DNA of 64,000 nucleotides from the NCBI GenBank assembly GCA_964386975.1, contig CAYLUS010000003.1:1-64000 (forward strand). The letters run 5' to 3'. The first letter of the stretch is position 1. Each line of letters begins with the position of its first letter. This DNA comes from UBA6136 sp964386975 (GTDB taxonomy: Bacteria > Pseudomonadota > Gammaproteobacteria > Methylococcales > Methylococcaceae). Made by a program: the position numbers and the translations under genes. Below the pieces are notes generated by a model. The model worked only from the letters and a program-made list of their open reading frames with translations, was not told where the DNA came from and searched no databases. This document shows, in pieces, positions 43,204 through 52,154 of the stretch.

Positions 43204-46200
43204 TGAGATTGCGAGAAATGCGAGCCCTCAGTGGGGCTCTTAATGAAATACGTGTAAAGAATCGGAACCACAAACAGAGTCAGCGTGGTCGAGGAGAGAA
43301 GACCGCCGACAACGGCTCGAGTCAGAGGAATACTTGCCTCATGTCCATGGCCAACTCCGATCGCCATTGGCAGGAGGGCAAGAATCGTTGCAAGGAAAGT
43401 CATGATGATCGGACGGAATCGAACCGCGGCAGCCTGCCGGATCGCATCGATTGAGGACAGTCCCTCTCTTTTAAGACGGTTGGCATAATCAACCATCAGA
43501 ACGCCATTGTTGACGGAGATACCGACGAGAAAAACGGTCCCGATGATCGATTGTAGGTTCAGCGTCGTGCCTGTCAGCAAAAGAATCCAGATAACACCAA
43601 TGAACCCCATAGGAACACTGGTCATAATCACCAGTGGGCCCAGCCAGGATCTGAAAAGCATAACCTGGATCAAATAAACGATCAGTGTGGCAAGTCCCAT
43701 TCCAGAAGCCAATGTGGCGAACGATTCGTTCATCCGCTCATACTGCCCTTTCAGCGATACGCGAAGTCCAGGCGGGGGGTCGAGTTGTTCGATCATTTTT
43801 GTCAGGTCACCGGCCACAGCGCTCAGATCCCTTCCCTCAAGGTTCACCGAAATGTTGATCACCCTCTGGAGATCCGAATGATGGATCTCAACCGCACCCA
43901 GACTTCTGCGGGCATGGACTAAGGTCCCAAGGTTAACGACCGTTGGCGAGGAACCCTTGACCGGCAGCGTCAGAATGTCAGGGAGAAGACGGTCAAGATC
44001 CTCGGGATATTGGACGCCAATAAAATATTGATTGCCTGACTGGGTGTCGATCCAGAAATTCTTGTCGACCGACACACTGGAGTTCAACGCAACCACGGCC
44101 TGCGTGACCACATCCTGAGCTGAAATACCCATTTCGGCGGCCTTGATTCGATCCACTTCGAAAACCAGATAGGGCGCATCCGAACGCTGAACCACTCTGA
44201 CGTCTGCAACACCCTGGACCCTGGACACCAGGTTTTTGAGCTTGACGGCAAAGGCGCTTGCCTCCTCAGCCTTACCGCCCTCCAACTGAAGGTTGATGGG
44301 GGCGGTCGAACCCATGTTCAACGCACTGGTGATCATGCCTCCGGTATCAAAATCAAACCGCAAGTCACTAAATCGGTCCATGGCCGTCAACTGATGTCGC
44401 AGGTCCTGCGCAATTTCAAGCGAGGATGAGGTTCGATCTTCATTTAATTGAATTCGAATGGTTGCGTCCTGCTGCCCTGCATTGGCGGTGTAAGCAGATG
44501 ACCAGTCCGGGGTGAGTCCAATTTCTGAAACGATCATCCCACGCGCCGATTCAGGGATGAGCGCTTTGATGGCATCCTCAACGGCCGCGATCCGTTTTTC
44601 GGCGGCAGACAGCCTCAAGTTGGAGGGGCATCTCACATGCAGGGTGATCTGCCCCGAATCCACCATGGGGAAGAACTCTTTACCGATCAGAGGGATTACG
44701 CTCAAGGAGACCAGGAACAGGGCAAGGACAAACCCCAGAACGGGCGCTTTGTGCGCAAGGCAGGCGGAAAGCGCCCTCTGATAGAGGATGTGCTGCCGGT
44801 CGATGATCTGGGTGAACCACTGCAACGGGCGCTCACTGAAACGTGCCCACAACGAAGTGACTTTGTGCAGGCAAGGGGGATTCCATGGCAGAAAGGTCAC
44901 GCACATCATGGGAATGTAGGTGCGCGAAAGAAAAAAGGATGCAAGCATCGCAAAGCCGACCGCCAATGCCAGCGGCTTGAACAAAAATCCGCCCATACCC
45001 TCCATGAACGCCATGGGCGCCAGCACAATGAAGGTGGTCAGGGTTGAGACGATCACAGGCAGCAGCACCTCCCGACAGGCCTCCAGAGCCGCTTCTATCC
45101 GGCTTTTACCCATGCGGTGATTGCGGTGGTTGTTTTCAAGTTCAACGATCGCCTCATCCACCAAAGGCCCAATGGCTAATGCAAGGCCCGACAAGGTCAT
45201 CGTGTTGATGGTATTGCCAGTGAGGTAGAGACCGGTAACCGCCGTCAACATCGCCAGCGGAATCGATGTTGATGCAATCACGGTCATTTTCACGTTCGAC
45301 AGGAAGAAAAGAATCATCAAAGACACCAGCAGCGCTCCAACAACCCCCTCCATGACCATTGCATGCAAGGCCGAGCGGACCGCTGTCGTTTGATCCATGA
45401 CGAGATTGAGCAAGGTTCCCTCTGGAAGTCGCTCCTGCATGGCCTTGATCCGCGCCTTGACCCCATCAACGACCGCTAGACTGCTGGCACCGCTTTGCCG
45501 GTAAATGGGCAGATAAACTTCACTTGCCCCTGCGATTCTGACACTGGAGGTCTGAATCGCGGCTGCATCTTCGGCATGCCCAATATCCTTTACAAGCACC
45601 GGTGGCATGACCCCAAAGCTGACCGGTAGTGCATTGAGTTCCTCGACTTTGCTGACCATCGCATTATTGTCAAGCAACAGTTGCTGCTCCCCGAAATAGG
45701 CCGTGCCTGGAGAGACCATCAAATTGCCCTTTTTGAGCGCCTGAACAATGTCCATGGGCGCCAGCCCTCTGGCGTCCATCTTGACCGGGTCAAGATAGAT
45801 CATGATGCTTCGGTCCTTGCCACCCACCACCACCGGAGCAATGGTCCCAGGAACGGCGCCCAACATGTTTCGCACAGTGACCCGAGCGACATCCTTCTGG
45901 ATGGAATCATCCAGATTCTTGTTCTGCACGGTCAGAATTCCCACAGGAAGGGTCCCGGTCGCATCGAAAGGCAAGGCAACCGGTGGCAGGGTGTTGGGTG
46001 GCAGATTGGGCAGTGCCCCAAGAGCCAGGGAGTTTGTCAGCGTCAGAGCAACATTCGGATCGATATCCTCGCGGAAATAGACCTTGACCAGACTCACTCC
46101 GGGGACCGAGCGGGACTCAACAAGACGCGCCCCGGGGGCCTGATTCACCCAGCGCTCGATACGGTTGGTAATGGTTTTTTCAATGGCACTGGCGGGCATT

Positions 46201-46358
46201 CCGGGGTAGTAAGTCATGACCTGAACGGCCGGGCTTTCGAAGACCGGAAGAATATCCACGGGAATCCGGTTGGATGACAGCAAGCCCGTGACAACGAGCA
46301 TGATCATGAATGCCGTCACCATATGCGGATTTGCAATTGCAAGCCTAACCAACCACAT
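43200..46358 (-). CDS. RND efflux permease (HAE1-like)
   Basis: 1052 residues, twelve membrane segments, two large periplasmic loops. Family phrases: MTYYPGMPASAIEKTITNRIERWV, IGPLVDEAIVELENNHR (TM4), and VGISVNNGVLMVDYANRLKREGLSS (TM10). The TM4 proton-relay pair, Asp-Asp in AcrB, is Asp401-Glu402 here. Substrate type is not obvious; AcrB-like drug or solvent pumps and metal pumps both contain such substitutions. First gene of the operon RND-adaptor-TAXI on the minus strand; permease-before-adaptor is the reverse of the usual order. Promoter should lie in 46359-46602, shared with the divergent outer-membrane protein. Confidence 0.92.
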   Translation of the reverse strand: MWLVRLAIANPHMVTAFMIMLVVTGLLSSNRIPVDILPVFESPAVQVMTYYPGMPASAIEKTITNRIERWVNQAPGARLVESRSVPGVSLVKVYFREDIDPNVALTLTNSLALGALPNLPPNTLPPVALPFDATGTLPVGILTVQNKNLDDSIQKDVARVTVRNMLGAVPGTIAPVVVGGKDRSIMIYLDPVKMDARGLAPMDIVQALKKGNLMVSPGTAYFGEQQLLLDNNAMVSKVEELNALPVSFGVMPPVLVKDIGHAEDAAAIQTSSVRIAGASEVYLPIYRQSGASSLAVVDGVKARIKAMQERLPEGTLLNLVMDQTTAVRSALHAMVMEGVVGALLVSLMILFFLSNVKMTVIASTSIPLAMLTAVTGLYLTGNTINTMTLSGLALAIGPLVDEAIVELENNHRNHRMGKSRIEAALEACREVLLPVIVSTLTTFIVLAPMAFMEGMGGFLFKPLALAVGFAMLASFFLSRTYIPMMCVTFLPWNPPCLHKVTSLWARFSERPLQWFTQIIDRQHILYQRALSACLAHKAPVLGFVLALFLVSLSVIPLIGKEFFPMVDSGQITLHVRCPSNLRLSAAEKRIAAVEDAIKALIPESARGMIVSEIGLTPDWSSAYTANAGQQDATIRIQLNEDRTSSSLEIAQDLRHQLTAMDRFSDLRFDFDTGGMITSALNMGSTAPINLQLEGGKAEEASAFAVKLKNLVSRVQGVADVRVVQRSDAPYLVFEVDRIKAAEMGISAQDVVTQAVVALNSSVSVDKNFWIDTQSGNQYFIGVQYPEDLDRLLPDILTLPVKGSSPTVVNLGTLVHARRSLGAVEIHHSDLQRVINISVNLEGRDLSAVAGDLTKMIEQLDPPPGLRVSLKGQYERMNESFATLASGMGLATLIVYLIQVMLFRSWLGPLVIMTSVPMGFIGVIWILLLTGTTLNLQSIIGTVFLVGISVNNGVLMVDYANRLKREGLSSIDAIRQAAAVRFRPIIMTFLATILALLPMAIGVGHGHEASIPLTRAVVGGLLSSTTLTLFVVPILYTYFIKSPTEGSHFSQSQ

Positions 46359-46580
46359 AAAGAACGACCCCCCTTTTAGTCCCTAAATCCCGGAATGCAA
46401 CGGGTAACGGGCGATTCACCTAGGATGCATATCATACAGCGGTGCTGCAGGCCGAGCTCACCTGGCCTTCTGGCCGGGGTTGCTATTGCTCTTGAGTGAA
46501 GCAGTTGCGGCCTACCCTGCTTATTCTTGCATTCGCACGGCGACAGGTGACCAGAGAGTCGATTACAGGCGGAGAGTGTG

Positions 46581-46599
46581 TTACGGTTTTAGGCCGTAA
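46581..46599 (+). terminator. Terminator-like hairpin before the outer-membrane protein
   Basis: TTACGG and CCGTAA with a seven-base loop, followed at once by ATTTTGCTTTTT. This resembles an intrinsic terminator with a broken T-run and sits directly before the downstream reading frame (TTG at 46603, ATG at 46624), so it may attenuate that gene. Confidence 0.35.
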
Positions 46600-46602
46600 A
46601 TT

Positions 46603-47562
46603 TTGCTTTTTCCCCTCTTTGGCATGCCTAAGCCTCAAGATTCCCTCGGAGCAGCCGAAGCCTTTATTCAAAGCCAGGTCAAGTCAGGCCAGGGCGCGAC
46701 TGTCCCTGTTGCAGCTGTTATTTTTCTTTGCCTGCATGTTTCTGGGGCGGCATGGGGCGCAGATCCCGACATTCTGAATCCGGGCCCGCAATTGCCCACC
46801 TTCCCCACCAATACGGGGACCCTTCCTCAAGGTAATGTCTATCTCGAATACACCCCCTTCAGCTATGAAGGCGGGACCCCGGGCAAGCCAGGTCAGATCG
46901 AGCACGGCCAGGGAAAATTTTACAATCAGTTCCTCGCGCATATTGGTGTGACCGATGATCTTGAAGTCCGCGCCTACGGCTCAGGACTAACGTGGAACGA
47001 AGGCAGCCCTTCCGATACATCCTTTGCACCCTTGAGCTTTTCGGGCGTTTACAAGTTCTGGGGCGAGGGCAAATTTTTCCCCGAGATGCCCGCCTTTGCC
47101 ATTGAGGCATCTGTCAACACGCAATGGCTAGGGAATTCAAGCCAGAATAGCGGCACCAATCCCGGGATTCAGCTTGCCTTCTCCAAAGACATCTGGTTCG
47201 ACACCAATTTGAACATCAGCATGGGCCCGATGCGGAGTCTATCCTCGCCCACGATCAACGGCGTGACGACCGGGCAATACCATTGGGACTTCCTCTTTCA
47301 ATGGGCATTACAAAGGGATCTGATTGAGAATCAACTTGCCGTATTCGCTCACGGGTATTACAACGGGACACAATCTGAATCGATTCCTCCTGAAGATGGC
47401 TCTCAGCAAAAACCGCTCATGAGCACGGGTAAAGCGGTTATCGGCGGGGGCCTCATCTGGACTGTGACCGATCGATTTTCCGTCTTCGGGCAAATCAGCG
47501 GGGGCATCAACAGCGTTTCCCCGGCGATCGTCAGTTGGTCCGGTTTTGCAGTCGCTTTCTGA
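46603..47562 (+). CDS. Outer-membrane beta-barrel protein (phenol-degradation-transporter-like)
   Basis: About 319 residues ending in Phe (SWSGFAVAF). A signal peptide ends near residue 53 (LCLHVSGAAWGADPD), then antiparallel-barrel text: VYLEYTPFSYEGG, NQFLAHIGVTDDLEVRAYGSG, FQWALQRDLIENQLAVFAHGYYN. It resembles the meta-pathway phenol-degradation transporter-like family (PF13557 type), usually uncharacterised. Start uncertain: TTG 46603 or ATG 46624; neither has a ribosome-binding site. Divergent from the RND operon and may supply or accompany its outer-membrane step, by inference only. 47563-47761 downstream contains a small GC hairpin but no gene. Confidence 0.7.
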   Translation: MLFPLFGMPKPQDSLGAAEAFIQSQVKSGQGATVPVAAVIFLCLHVSGAAWGADPDILNPGPQLPTFPTNTGTLPQGNVYLEYTPFSYEGGTPGKPGQIEHGQGKFYNQFLAHIGVTDDLEVRAYGSGLTWNEGSPSDTSFAPLSFSGVYKFWGEGKFFPEMPAFAIEASVNTQWLGNSSQNSGTNPGIQLAFSKDIWFDTNLNISMGPMRSLSSPTINGVTTGQYHWDFLFQWALQRDLIENQLAVFAHGYYNGTQSESIPPEDGSQQKPLMSTGKAVIGGGLIWTVTDRFSVFGQISGGINSVSPAIVSWSGFAVAF

Positions 47563-47761
47563 AATCCGATCGCAAGTGAGCGAACTTTGCGAAAAGCCCC
47601 GTTGTCCCGGGCGGGGATAGCGCGGACAAAGCATGGTGGGCGATTGTTAGGTCAGTGCCTGGTGCATTGAGCCACTAACCCGTCGAAGTCACTCAGGCCC
47701 CATGCGTTGGCTGAGGGCCGGGGAAATCCTTAACTGAAAGCAAGAGGAGGATGCCTAAAGA

Positions 47762-48052
47762 TTAATCATCATCATCTTCATCTCCGCCTTTTCCCTTGAG
47801 GCTCAGCCTCTTCCCCTCAGGCGTGTATTCCGCCTTCATCTTCCGGCGTCCCTCCCGAAACTTGACTTCATAGGTCTTGACTCCGTCCTCTGAATCCAGC
47901 TTGAAGCGGACTGCTTGGGCGCGAGGAAATTCCGCAGAAAAAGCGTCATGAACGGCTTGTGGAACCAGGCTTTGGTGAACCTCATCGTCCGCCAAAATGT
48001 CCGTGACAAAGAAACAGAACAAAAGTGAGGCCAGCAACTTTCCTTTACTCAC
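47762..48052 (-). CDS. PepSY-like small secreted protein with acidic tail
   Basis: 96 residues from the GTG at 48052, preferred because GGAG lies seven bases before it; a 13-codon extension to 48091 exists. Signal peptide to ~22 (LLASLLFCFFVTDILA), then a compact domain (AVHDAFSAEFPRAQAVRFKLD; YEVKFREGRRKMKAEYTPEG) matching the PepSY-like/DUF2874 beta-lactamase-inhibitor-like fold, and a tail ending GDEDDDD. Periplasmic. Comparable proteins are often near two-component systems; none is close here. Confidence 0.75.
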   Translation of the reverse strand: MSKGKLLASLLFCFFVTDILADDEVHQSLVPQAVHDAFSAEFPRAQAVRFKLDSEDGVKTYEVKFREGRRKMKAEYTPEGKRLSLKGKGGDEDDDD

Positions 48053-48517
48053 AGTAGGACTCCAAATCGAGACAATCAAACGTGTTGCCAATTTACATCA
48101 CAGCCAAGACTTGGCACAAAGGGACCAAGGGCCCATCGTCAATGGGAACCAGCCCTTCCGTATCAGTTTGAACTAAACGGACATTGGGCCAAGCCTGCAA
48201 CCCGGACGCATTGGGCATAGGGTCGTTATAACGCGCTGTCACTCAAGAGTGAATCCGTACAAGCCATAATCCGGTCTTCAATAGGAAAGACGCCGGAAGC
48301 CCGAGGCAAGGTGAGAACAACGGCAAGGACGGAACTCATCTTTTTTTCACAGCCAGGCACTTAATTACGATGGCACTTGGTCCACTTAAGGGCCTTGCCG
48401 CCATCACACGTCCATGTCTTGAGTGGCGTTGTCCTGAAAATGCATGAACGAGACCGGACCATCCTGACAAGGTGAACTCGGTTACTTAATCTCGGTTGGA
48501 CAGGGGCCTCCAAGCCC
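48053..48517. other. Intergenic region, 465 bp
   Basis: Between two minus-strand genes; holds the upstream region of the PepSY-like gene and the 3' side of the ferritin-like gene. One minus frame (48361-48462, ATG at 48462) encodes 33 residues ending TWTCDGGKALKWTKCHRN, whose cysteine pattern looks protein-like, but it lacks a ribosome-binding site and may be a remnant. No repeat or RNA gene seen. Confidence 0.35.
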
Positions 48518-49327
48518 TCAAGAGGCAAGACCAGTCAGTCTTTGCATCTCTTGATCACTGAAACCCGCCTTTCGTCGCGCCTCGGTATTGAAAGGTCCCC
48601 GCACTTCCCCCTGGATAAACTGACTGATTAAACGGAAGTAGGCATCCTCTGCGCTCTCACCTGCCGCCTCAGCGGCATAGCGAAACCAATAACTCCCAAG
48701 TGCGACATGACCAATTTCCTCGCGCAGGATCATTTCCAGGATCTCGATACTTTTCTGATCGCCAAGGCCCTTGAGCTTTTCGATCATTGCGGGTGTGACA
48801 TCAAGACCCCGGGCCTCCATGAATCGGGGTACCAGGGCCATCCTCGCCAGCAAATGGGATGCGGTTTGCTCAGCCAGTTCCCAAAGCCCCCGGTGCGCAG
48901 GCAGGTCGCCGTAATCGGCACCAAGCTCATTGAGCCTGACCCGCACGGCCTTGAAATGGCGGGCTTCGTCCACGGCCACACCCAACCAGTCCCGGTAAAA
49001 AACATCCGGCAGCCCATCAAAGCGATAGGCTGCATCGAGGGCCAGCGCGATGGCGGTGAATTCGATATGGGCTACAGCGTGGAGAAATGCGACCAAACCC
49101 GAGGGGGTATGCATGCCCCGCCTTGGCAGTTGTCGGGGTTCAACCAGAAAAGGTCGGGGGGGAAAGGCAACCTGATCGGCGGCAACGGCCGGGCGCTCCG
49201 GCTGGAACACAAAATCTGGATCTGCCAGAGCGGACTCCAGAAGATCAATACCCGCCAGCCGATCCTCGATTCGATCCGAGAGAAGACCCCGTTCGACAAT
49301 GGCTTGACTTCTAGCGATGTAATCCAT
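48518..49327 (-). CDS. Ferritin-like (DUF455) di-iron protein
   Basis: 269 residues from ATG 49327, chosen because the longer frame (to 49387) would overlap the divergent PspC gene's start. Ferritin-like four-helix bundle with iron ligand motifs HIEFTAIALALDAAYRF, VDEARHFKAVR and LREEIGHVALGSYWF. DUF455 proteins are of unknown function; similarity to MiaE-type tRNA hydroxylases has been noted. Cytoplasmic. Confidence 0.82.
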   Translation of the reverse strand: MDYIARSQAIVERGLLSDRIEDRLAGIDLLESALADPDFVFQPERPAVAADQVAFPPRPFLVEPRQLPRRGMHTPSGLVAFLHAVAHIEFTAIALALDAAYRFDGLPDVFYRDWLGVAVDEARHFKAVRVRLNELGADYGDLPAHRGLWELAEQTASHLLARMALVPRFMEARGLDVTPAMIEKLKGLGDQKSIEILEMILREEIGHVALGSYWFRYAAEAAGESAEDAYFRLISQFIQGEVRGPFNTEARRKAGFSDQEMQRLTGLAS

Positions 49328-49385
49328 ACATCCTGTATGTTGAGTGTAGATCGATCCAAACCATGCCCAACCCACAGGAGCGTGC

Positions 49386-50411
49386 ATGCAACAACCCAGC
49401 GCTCAAGGGAGGGCAGTCAGAGGCCTCGGGCGGAAATTCCGGCGCAACACCTTGAGGAAACGTCTTGCCGGAATCTGCCAGGGAATGGAGGATTATACGG
49501 GGGTCGATGCCCAACTGCTGCGGCTGGTGTTTCTTGGATCCATCCTGTTTGGCGGTCTCGGCGTTTTTTTGTATCTGGTGTTATGGCTGGTCATCCCGGG
49601 CATTCAAAGAACGCCGGTTCCGCGTACCAAGGGGCCCTTAGGCCAGGCCCTCCGCAACCTCGATCAAAAAGTCAAAGCCCTGCACCGTCGCCTGGACCCC
49701 GGATTGGCACAGGAGGCCGAATCGGCGCTTGATGCCCTGAAGGTCATGAGCCTTGGACTTGATGAGGGGTCCGGATCCCCCCTCGATCCGCATGCACTTG
49801 TCGGGGAGGCGCTGGTCCGTCTCCCACCGCTGGTCGAACAACTCGCTGCGCTTTCCGATCGCTCCGCCAACGACCCACTGGTCATGCCAGTGGCCGAGGA
49901 GCTGCGGCATTGGCAAACGCGCCTGAGCCAATCGGCCTTGCGCCTGATGGAGTCGCGCTATGCCAGAACCAGCACTGCGGAAGCTCAAAATACGCAGCTT
50001 GCGCGCTTGGATGCGCAGTGGATAGCCGAGGATCTCCGCCTGCCTGAACGGCTGGATGCGAGTCAGGCACTGCTTGAATCCATTCGGGAAAAACTGACGG
50101 TGCTTTTCAAGGCGATGGACAGCGACCACAGCGAAACCTTGGGGCCCAAGACCCGGTATCACATCGAGCAGATCGCGTTCACTCATGTGCCGGAGTCCTT
50201 GCGCGCCTACCGCGCCCTTCCGGGAGAGATGACAGCTACAATACCTTTGCGTAACCAGAAGACGGCGGATGAAACGCTTGAAGCTCAGCTTGATCTTCTG
50301 GACCAGACCCTTGGAACGTACTGCCGTGATCTGTTCCAGGCCAATGCCCGAAGCCTCCTTACTCAAGGCCGGTTTCTGGATGCCAGCTTTTCCGATCGCA
50401 CCCCCCCTTAG
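49386..50411 (+). CDS. PspC-domain membrane protein with coiled-coil tail
   Basis: 341 residues. A PspC domain fills ~15-75 (RKRLAGICQGMEDYTGVDAQ followed by one membrane segment FGGLGVFLYLVLWLVIP). The remaining ~260 residues are cytoplasmic, largely helical and coiled-coil-like with no named domain. PspC senses envelope stress with PspA/PspB in enterobacteria; here neither pspA nor pspB is adjacent, so a stand-alone role is likely. AGGAG precedes the ATG; 14 bp before the VOC gene, so the two are probably co-transcribed. Confidence 0.82.
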   Translation: MQQPSAQGRAVRGLGRKFRRNTLRKRLAGICQGMEDYTGVDAQLLRLVFLGSILFGGLGVFLYLVLWLVIPGIQRTPVPRTKGPLGQALRNLDQKVKALHRRLDPGLAQEAESALDALKVMSLGLDEGSGSPLDPHALVGEALVRLPPLVEQLAALSDRSANDPLVMPVAEELRHWQTRLSQSALRLMESRYARTSTAEAQNTQLARLDAQWIAEDLRLPERLDASQALLESIREKLTVLFKAMDSDHSETLGPKTRYHIEQIAFTHVPESLRAYRALPGEMTATIPLRNQKTADETLEAQLDLLDQTLGTYCRDLFQANARSLLTQGRFLDASFSDRTPP

Positions 50412-50425
50412 ACCCGGAGGCCATC

Positions 50426-50794
50426 ATGCGCATACTCGGCATTCACCATGCCTCGCTCAGGGTTCGGGACCTTTCACGGTCGCGGATCTTTTTTGAGAAT
50501 ATCCTTGGCTTGCCGGTCAGGCCCGATCGCCCCAACAAGGATTTCGGAGGGCTCTGGTACGATGCAGGCCCCCAGCAGATTCACCTGATCGTAGCCGAGG
50601 ATCTGGAAAACGTCGCTGCCGGCGATTACCCCGGGGTTGATCGTCACATTGCGCTTCGGGTTGAGAATCTGCCGGGCTTGATCCGCCGCCTTGAGGACAA
50701 CGGCATCCCCTATCTTCCCAGTCGCTCTGGGCGCCCGGTGGTCTTCTGCCGGGATCCTGATGGCAATGGATTTGAACTGATCGGCGAGCCCTGA
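50426..50794 (+). CDS. VOC-family (glyoxalase-like) protein
   Basis: 122 residues, a single vicinal-oxygen-chelate unit: GIHHASLRVRDLSRSRIFFENILGL, the metal-His region IHLIVAE and DRHIALRVENL, and the ending FCRDPDGNGFELIGEP with the third ligand Glu. Likely a small metal-dependent lyase or dioxygenase-type enzyme acting as a dimer; the substrate cannot be read. GGAGG precedes the ATG. Convergent with the GH57 gene, with only 3 bp between the stops. Confidence 0.85.
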   Translation: MRILGIHHASLRVRDLSRSRIFFENILGLPVRPDRPNKDFGGLWYDAGPQQIHLIVAEDLENVAAGDYPGVDRHIALRVENLPGLIRRLEDNGIPYLPSRSGRPVVFCRDPDGNGFELIGEP

Positions 50795-50797
50795 TGC

Positions 50798-52057
50798 TCA
50801 GACCTTTGAGAGATTCGGAACATGCCAGCCCGGATCGGCGTCCGCCGAGTATTTCTTGGCCTTGAATCGACGCAAGGTCGTTTCGGCCGCGTCCAGATCC
50901 CGATTTGCCCGTGACACCCACTCCTCGCCCCAATAGAAATTGCAGCTGGTCTCAGCCCGAAGGAGACGCCAGTGGGCCTGCTCAAGAACCTTTTTTTCCT
51001 CCAGCGCGAGCTCGCGTCCGGGCGCTTCCTTGAGCGCCTGGTGCACCTCCTGGCTGACCCGCTGAAGACGGGAGAGCGTTTGCGTCTGAGGCGCTGAGCC
51101 GGTCCACTGGGTGAAGTCCTTGCCATCATGCCATTCAGTATTCCACGCACCCATTTTGACCGTGACCTCGCCAAAGGTCCCGAACTGATCGAGGTAGTCA
51201 TGGACATAGATCGGCTGGACCGGGCCACCCTGCTTGGCATCCTCCAGCAGTGCGCCATAGAAGCCGCCCCAGAAATTCGAGGCGTTATTGGTATTTCTGA
51301 ACCAGGCCCCGTTCTCACCGTCGCTACAGGTGGTCACCAAAGGCGGCGCCGTGCAGCCCTGGGTCCGCTTGCGGATTTCCTGCATGAACCAGACATAGTC
51401 CATCCCGGAGCCTTGCGCATCTGAAATTTCACGGTCACGAACCACCACCGTGATCTCATCCTCTCCGAACTTTGCCACATGGGGACGGTAGCGCAAATCG
51501 AATTCCGACATGGGGGTCAGCGCCTCGACATGTTCACTGTCGACCACCACATAGCGGTATCCAAAGCGCTTGAGATGCGGAATCATGGCCATCGAAAAGC
51601 CCATCTCGGGTGGCCAGAATCCGGCAAAGTCCTTGCGCCAAAGCAGGTGCTCTGCGATCCCGCGCCAATGCCTGAGCTGGTCATCCCAGTCACTTTCGGG
51701 GATCAGGGGGAGGACCGGATGAAAATACGCTGTGCCGAGGACATCGATGATGCGCTGATTCTGAAGATGCCAGAGTAAGGAGCCGCAATCCACGATGCCG
51801 TAGACATTCTGCTGGAAATGCGGATCCGAGAGGGTTTCAAGAAGACTTCCCGAAAGGGAAAGATGCACCTTGGCCACATCCTCATAAGGCCAGAGGAAGC
51901 GGGCGATCCGATCATACGCATAGAGAATTTCGCGGGCCTCCCACGGTTTTTCCCGAAGCAGGTGCTCGAGATTGCCATGGGGCTGGTGAAGATTCAGGGC
52001 AAGCGCGTGATGGATGACCGTCATGAGAGAAGCATCTTGGAAAAAGGCCGAACACAT
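50798..52057 (-). CDS. Glycoside hydrolase family 57 protein
   Basis: 419 residues from the ATG at 52057, or 408 from ATG 52024, which matches where relatives begin (MTVIHHALALNLHQPHGN). GH57 marks: the HQPHGN motif, catalytic nucleophile Glu151 in FWPPEMGFS, and Asp246 in TTCSDGENGAW as acid/base. The family acts on alpha-glucans (amylase, branching enzyme, 4-alpha-glucanotransferase). The short form lacking the long C-terminal helical domain is a known subtype with unsettled substrate. Cytoplasmic. Confidence 0.88.
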   Translation of the reverse strand: MCSAFFQDASLMTVIHHALALNLHQPHGNLEHLLREKPWEAREILYAYDRIARFLWPYEDVAKVHLSLSGSLLETLSDPHFQQNVYGIVDCGSLLWHLQNQRIIDVLGTAYFHPVLPLIPESDWDDQLRHWRGIAEHLLWRKDFAGFWPPEMGFSMAMIPHLKRFGYRYVVVDSEHVEALTPMSEFDLRYRPHVAKFGEDEITVVVRDREISDAQGSGMDYVWFMQEIRKRTQGCTAPPLVTTCSDGENGAWFRNTNNASNFWGGFYGALLEDAKQGGPVQPIYVHDYLDQFGTFGEVTVKMGAWNTEWHDGKDFTQWTGSAPQTQTLSRLQRVSQEVHQALKEAPGRELALEEKKVLEQAHWRLLRAETSCNFYWGEEWVSRANRDLDAAETTLRRFKAKKYSADADPGWHVPNLSKV

Positions 52058-52154
52058 GCCTCACGGCGATGCGGTGCAGCGCTTTATTATGACGCTCTCG
52101 ACCTAAATCCGAACCCCAATACGGGGCAACAGACTCTTTCCTGACGCTCAAGGA

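Noticed and set aside
48707..49732. 341-codon open frame on the plus strand
   Set aside because: Overlaps the ferritin-like gene and the start of the PspC gene, both with recognised domains.
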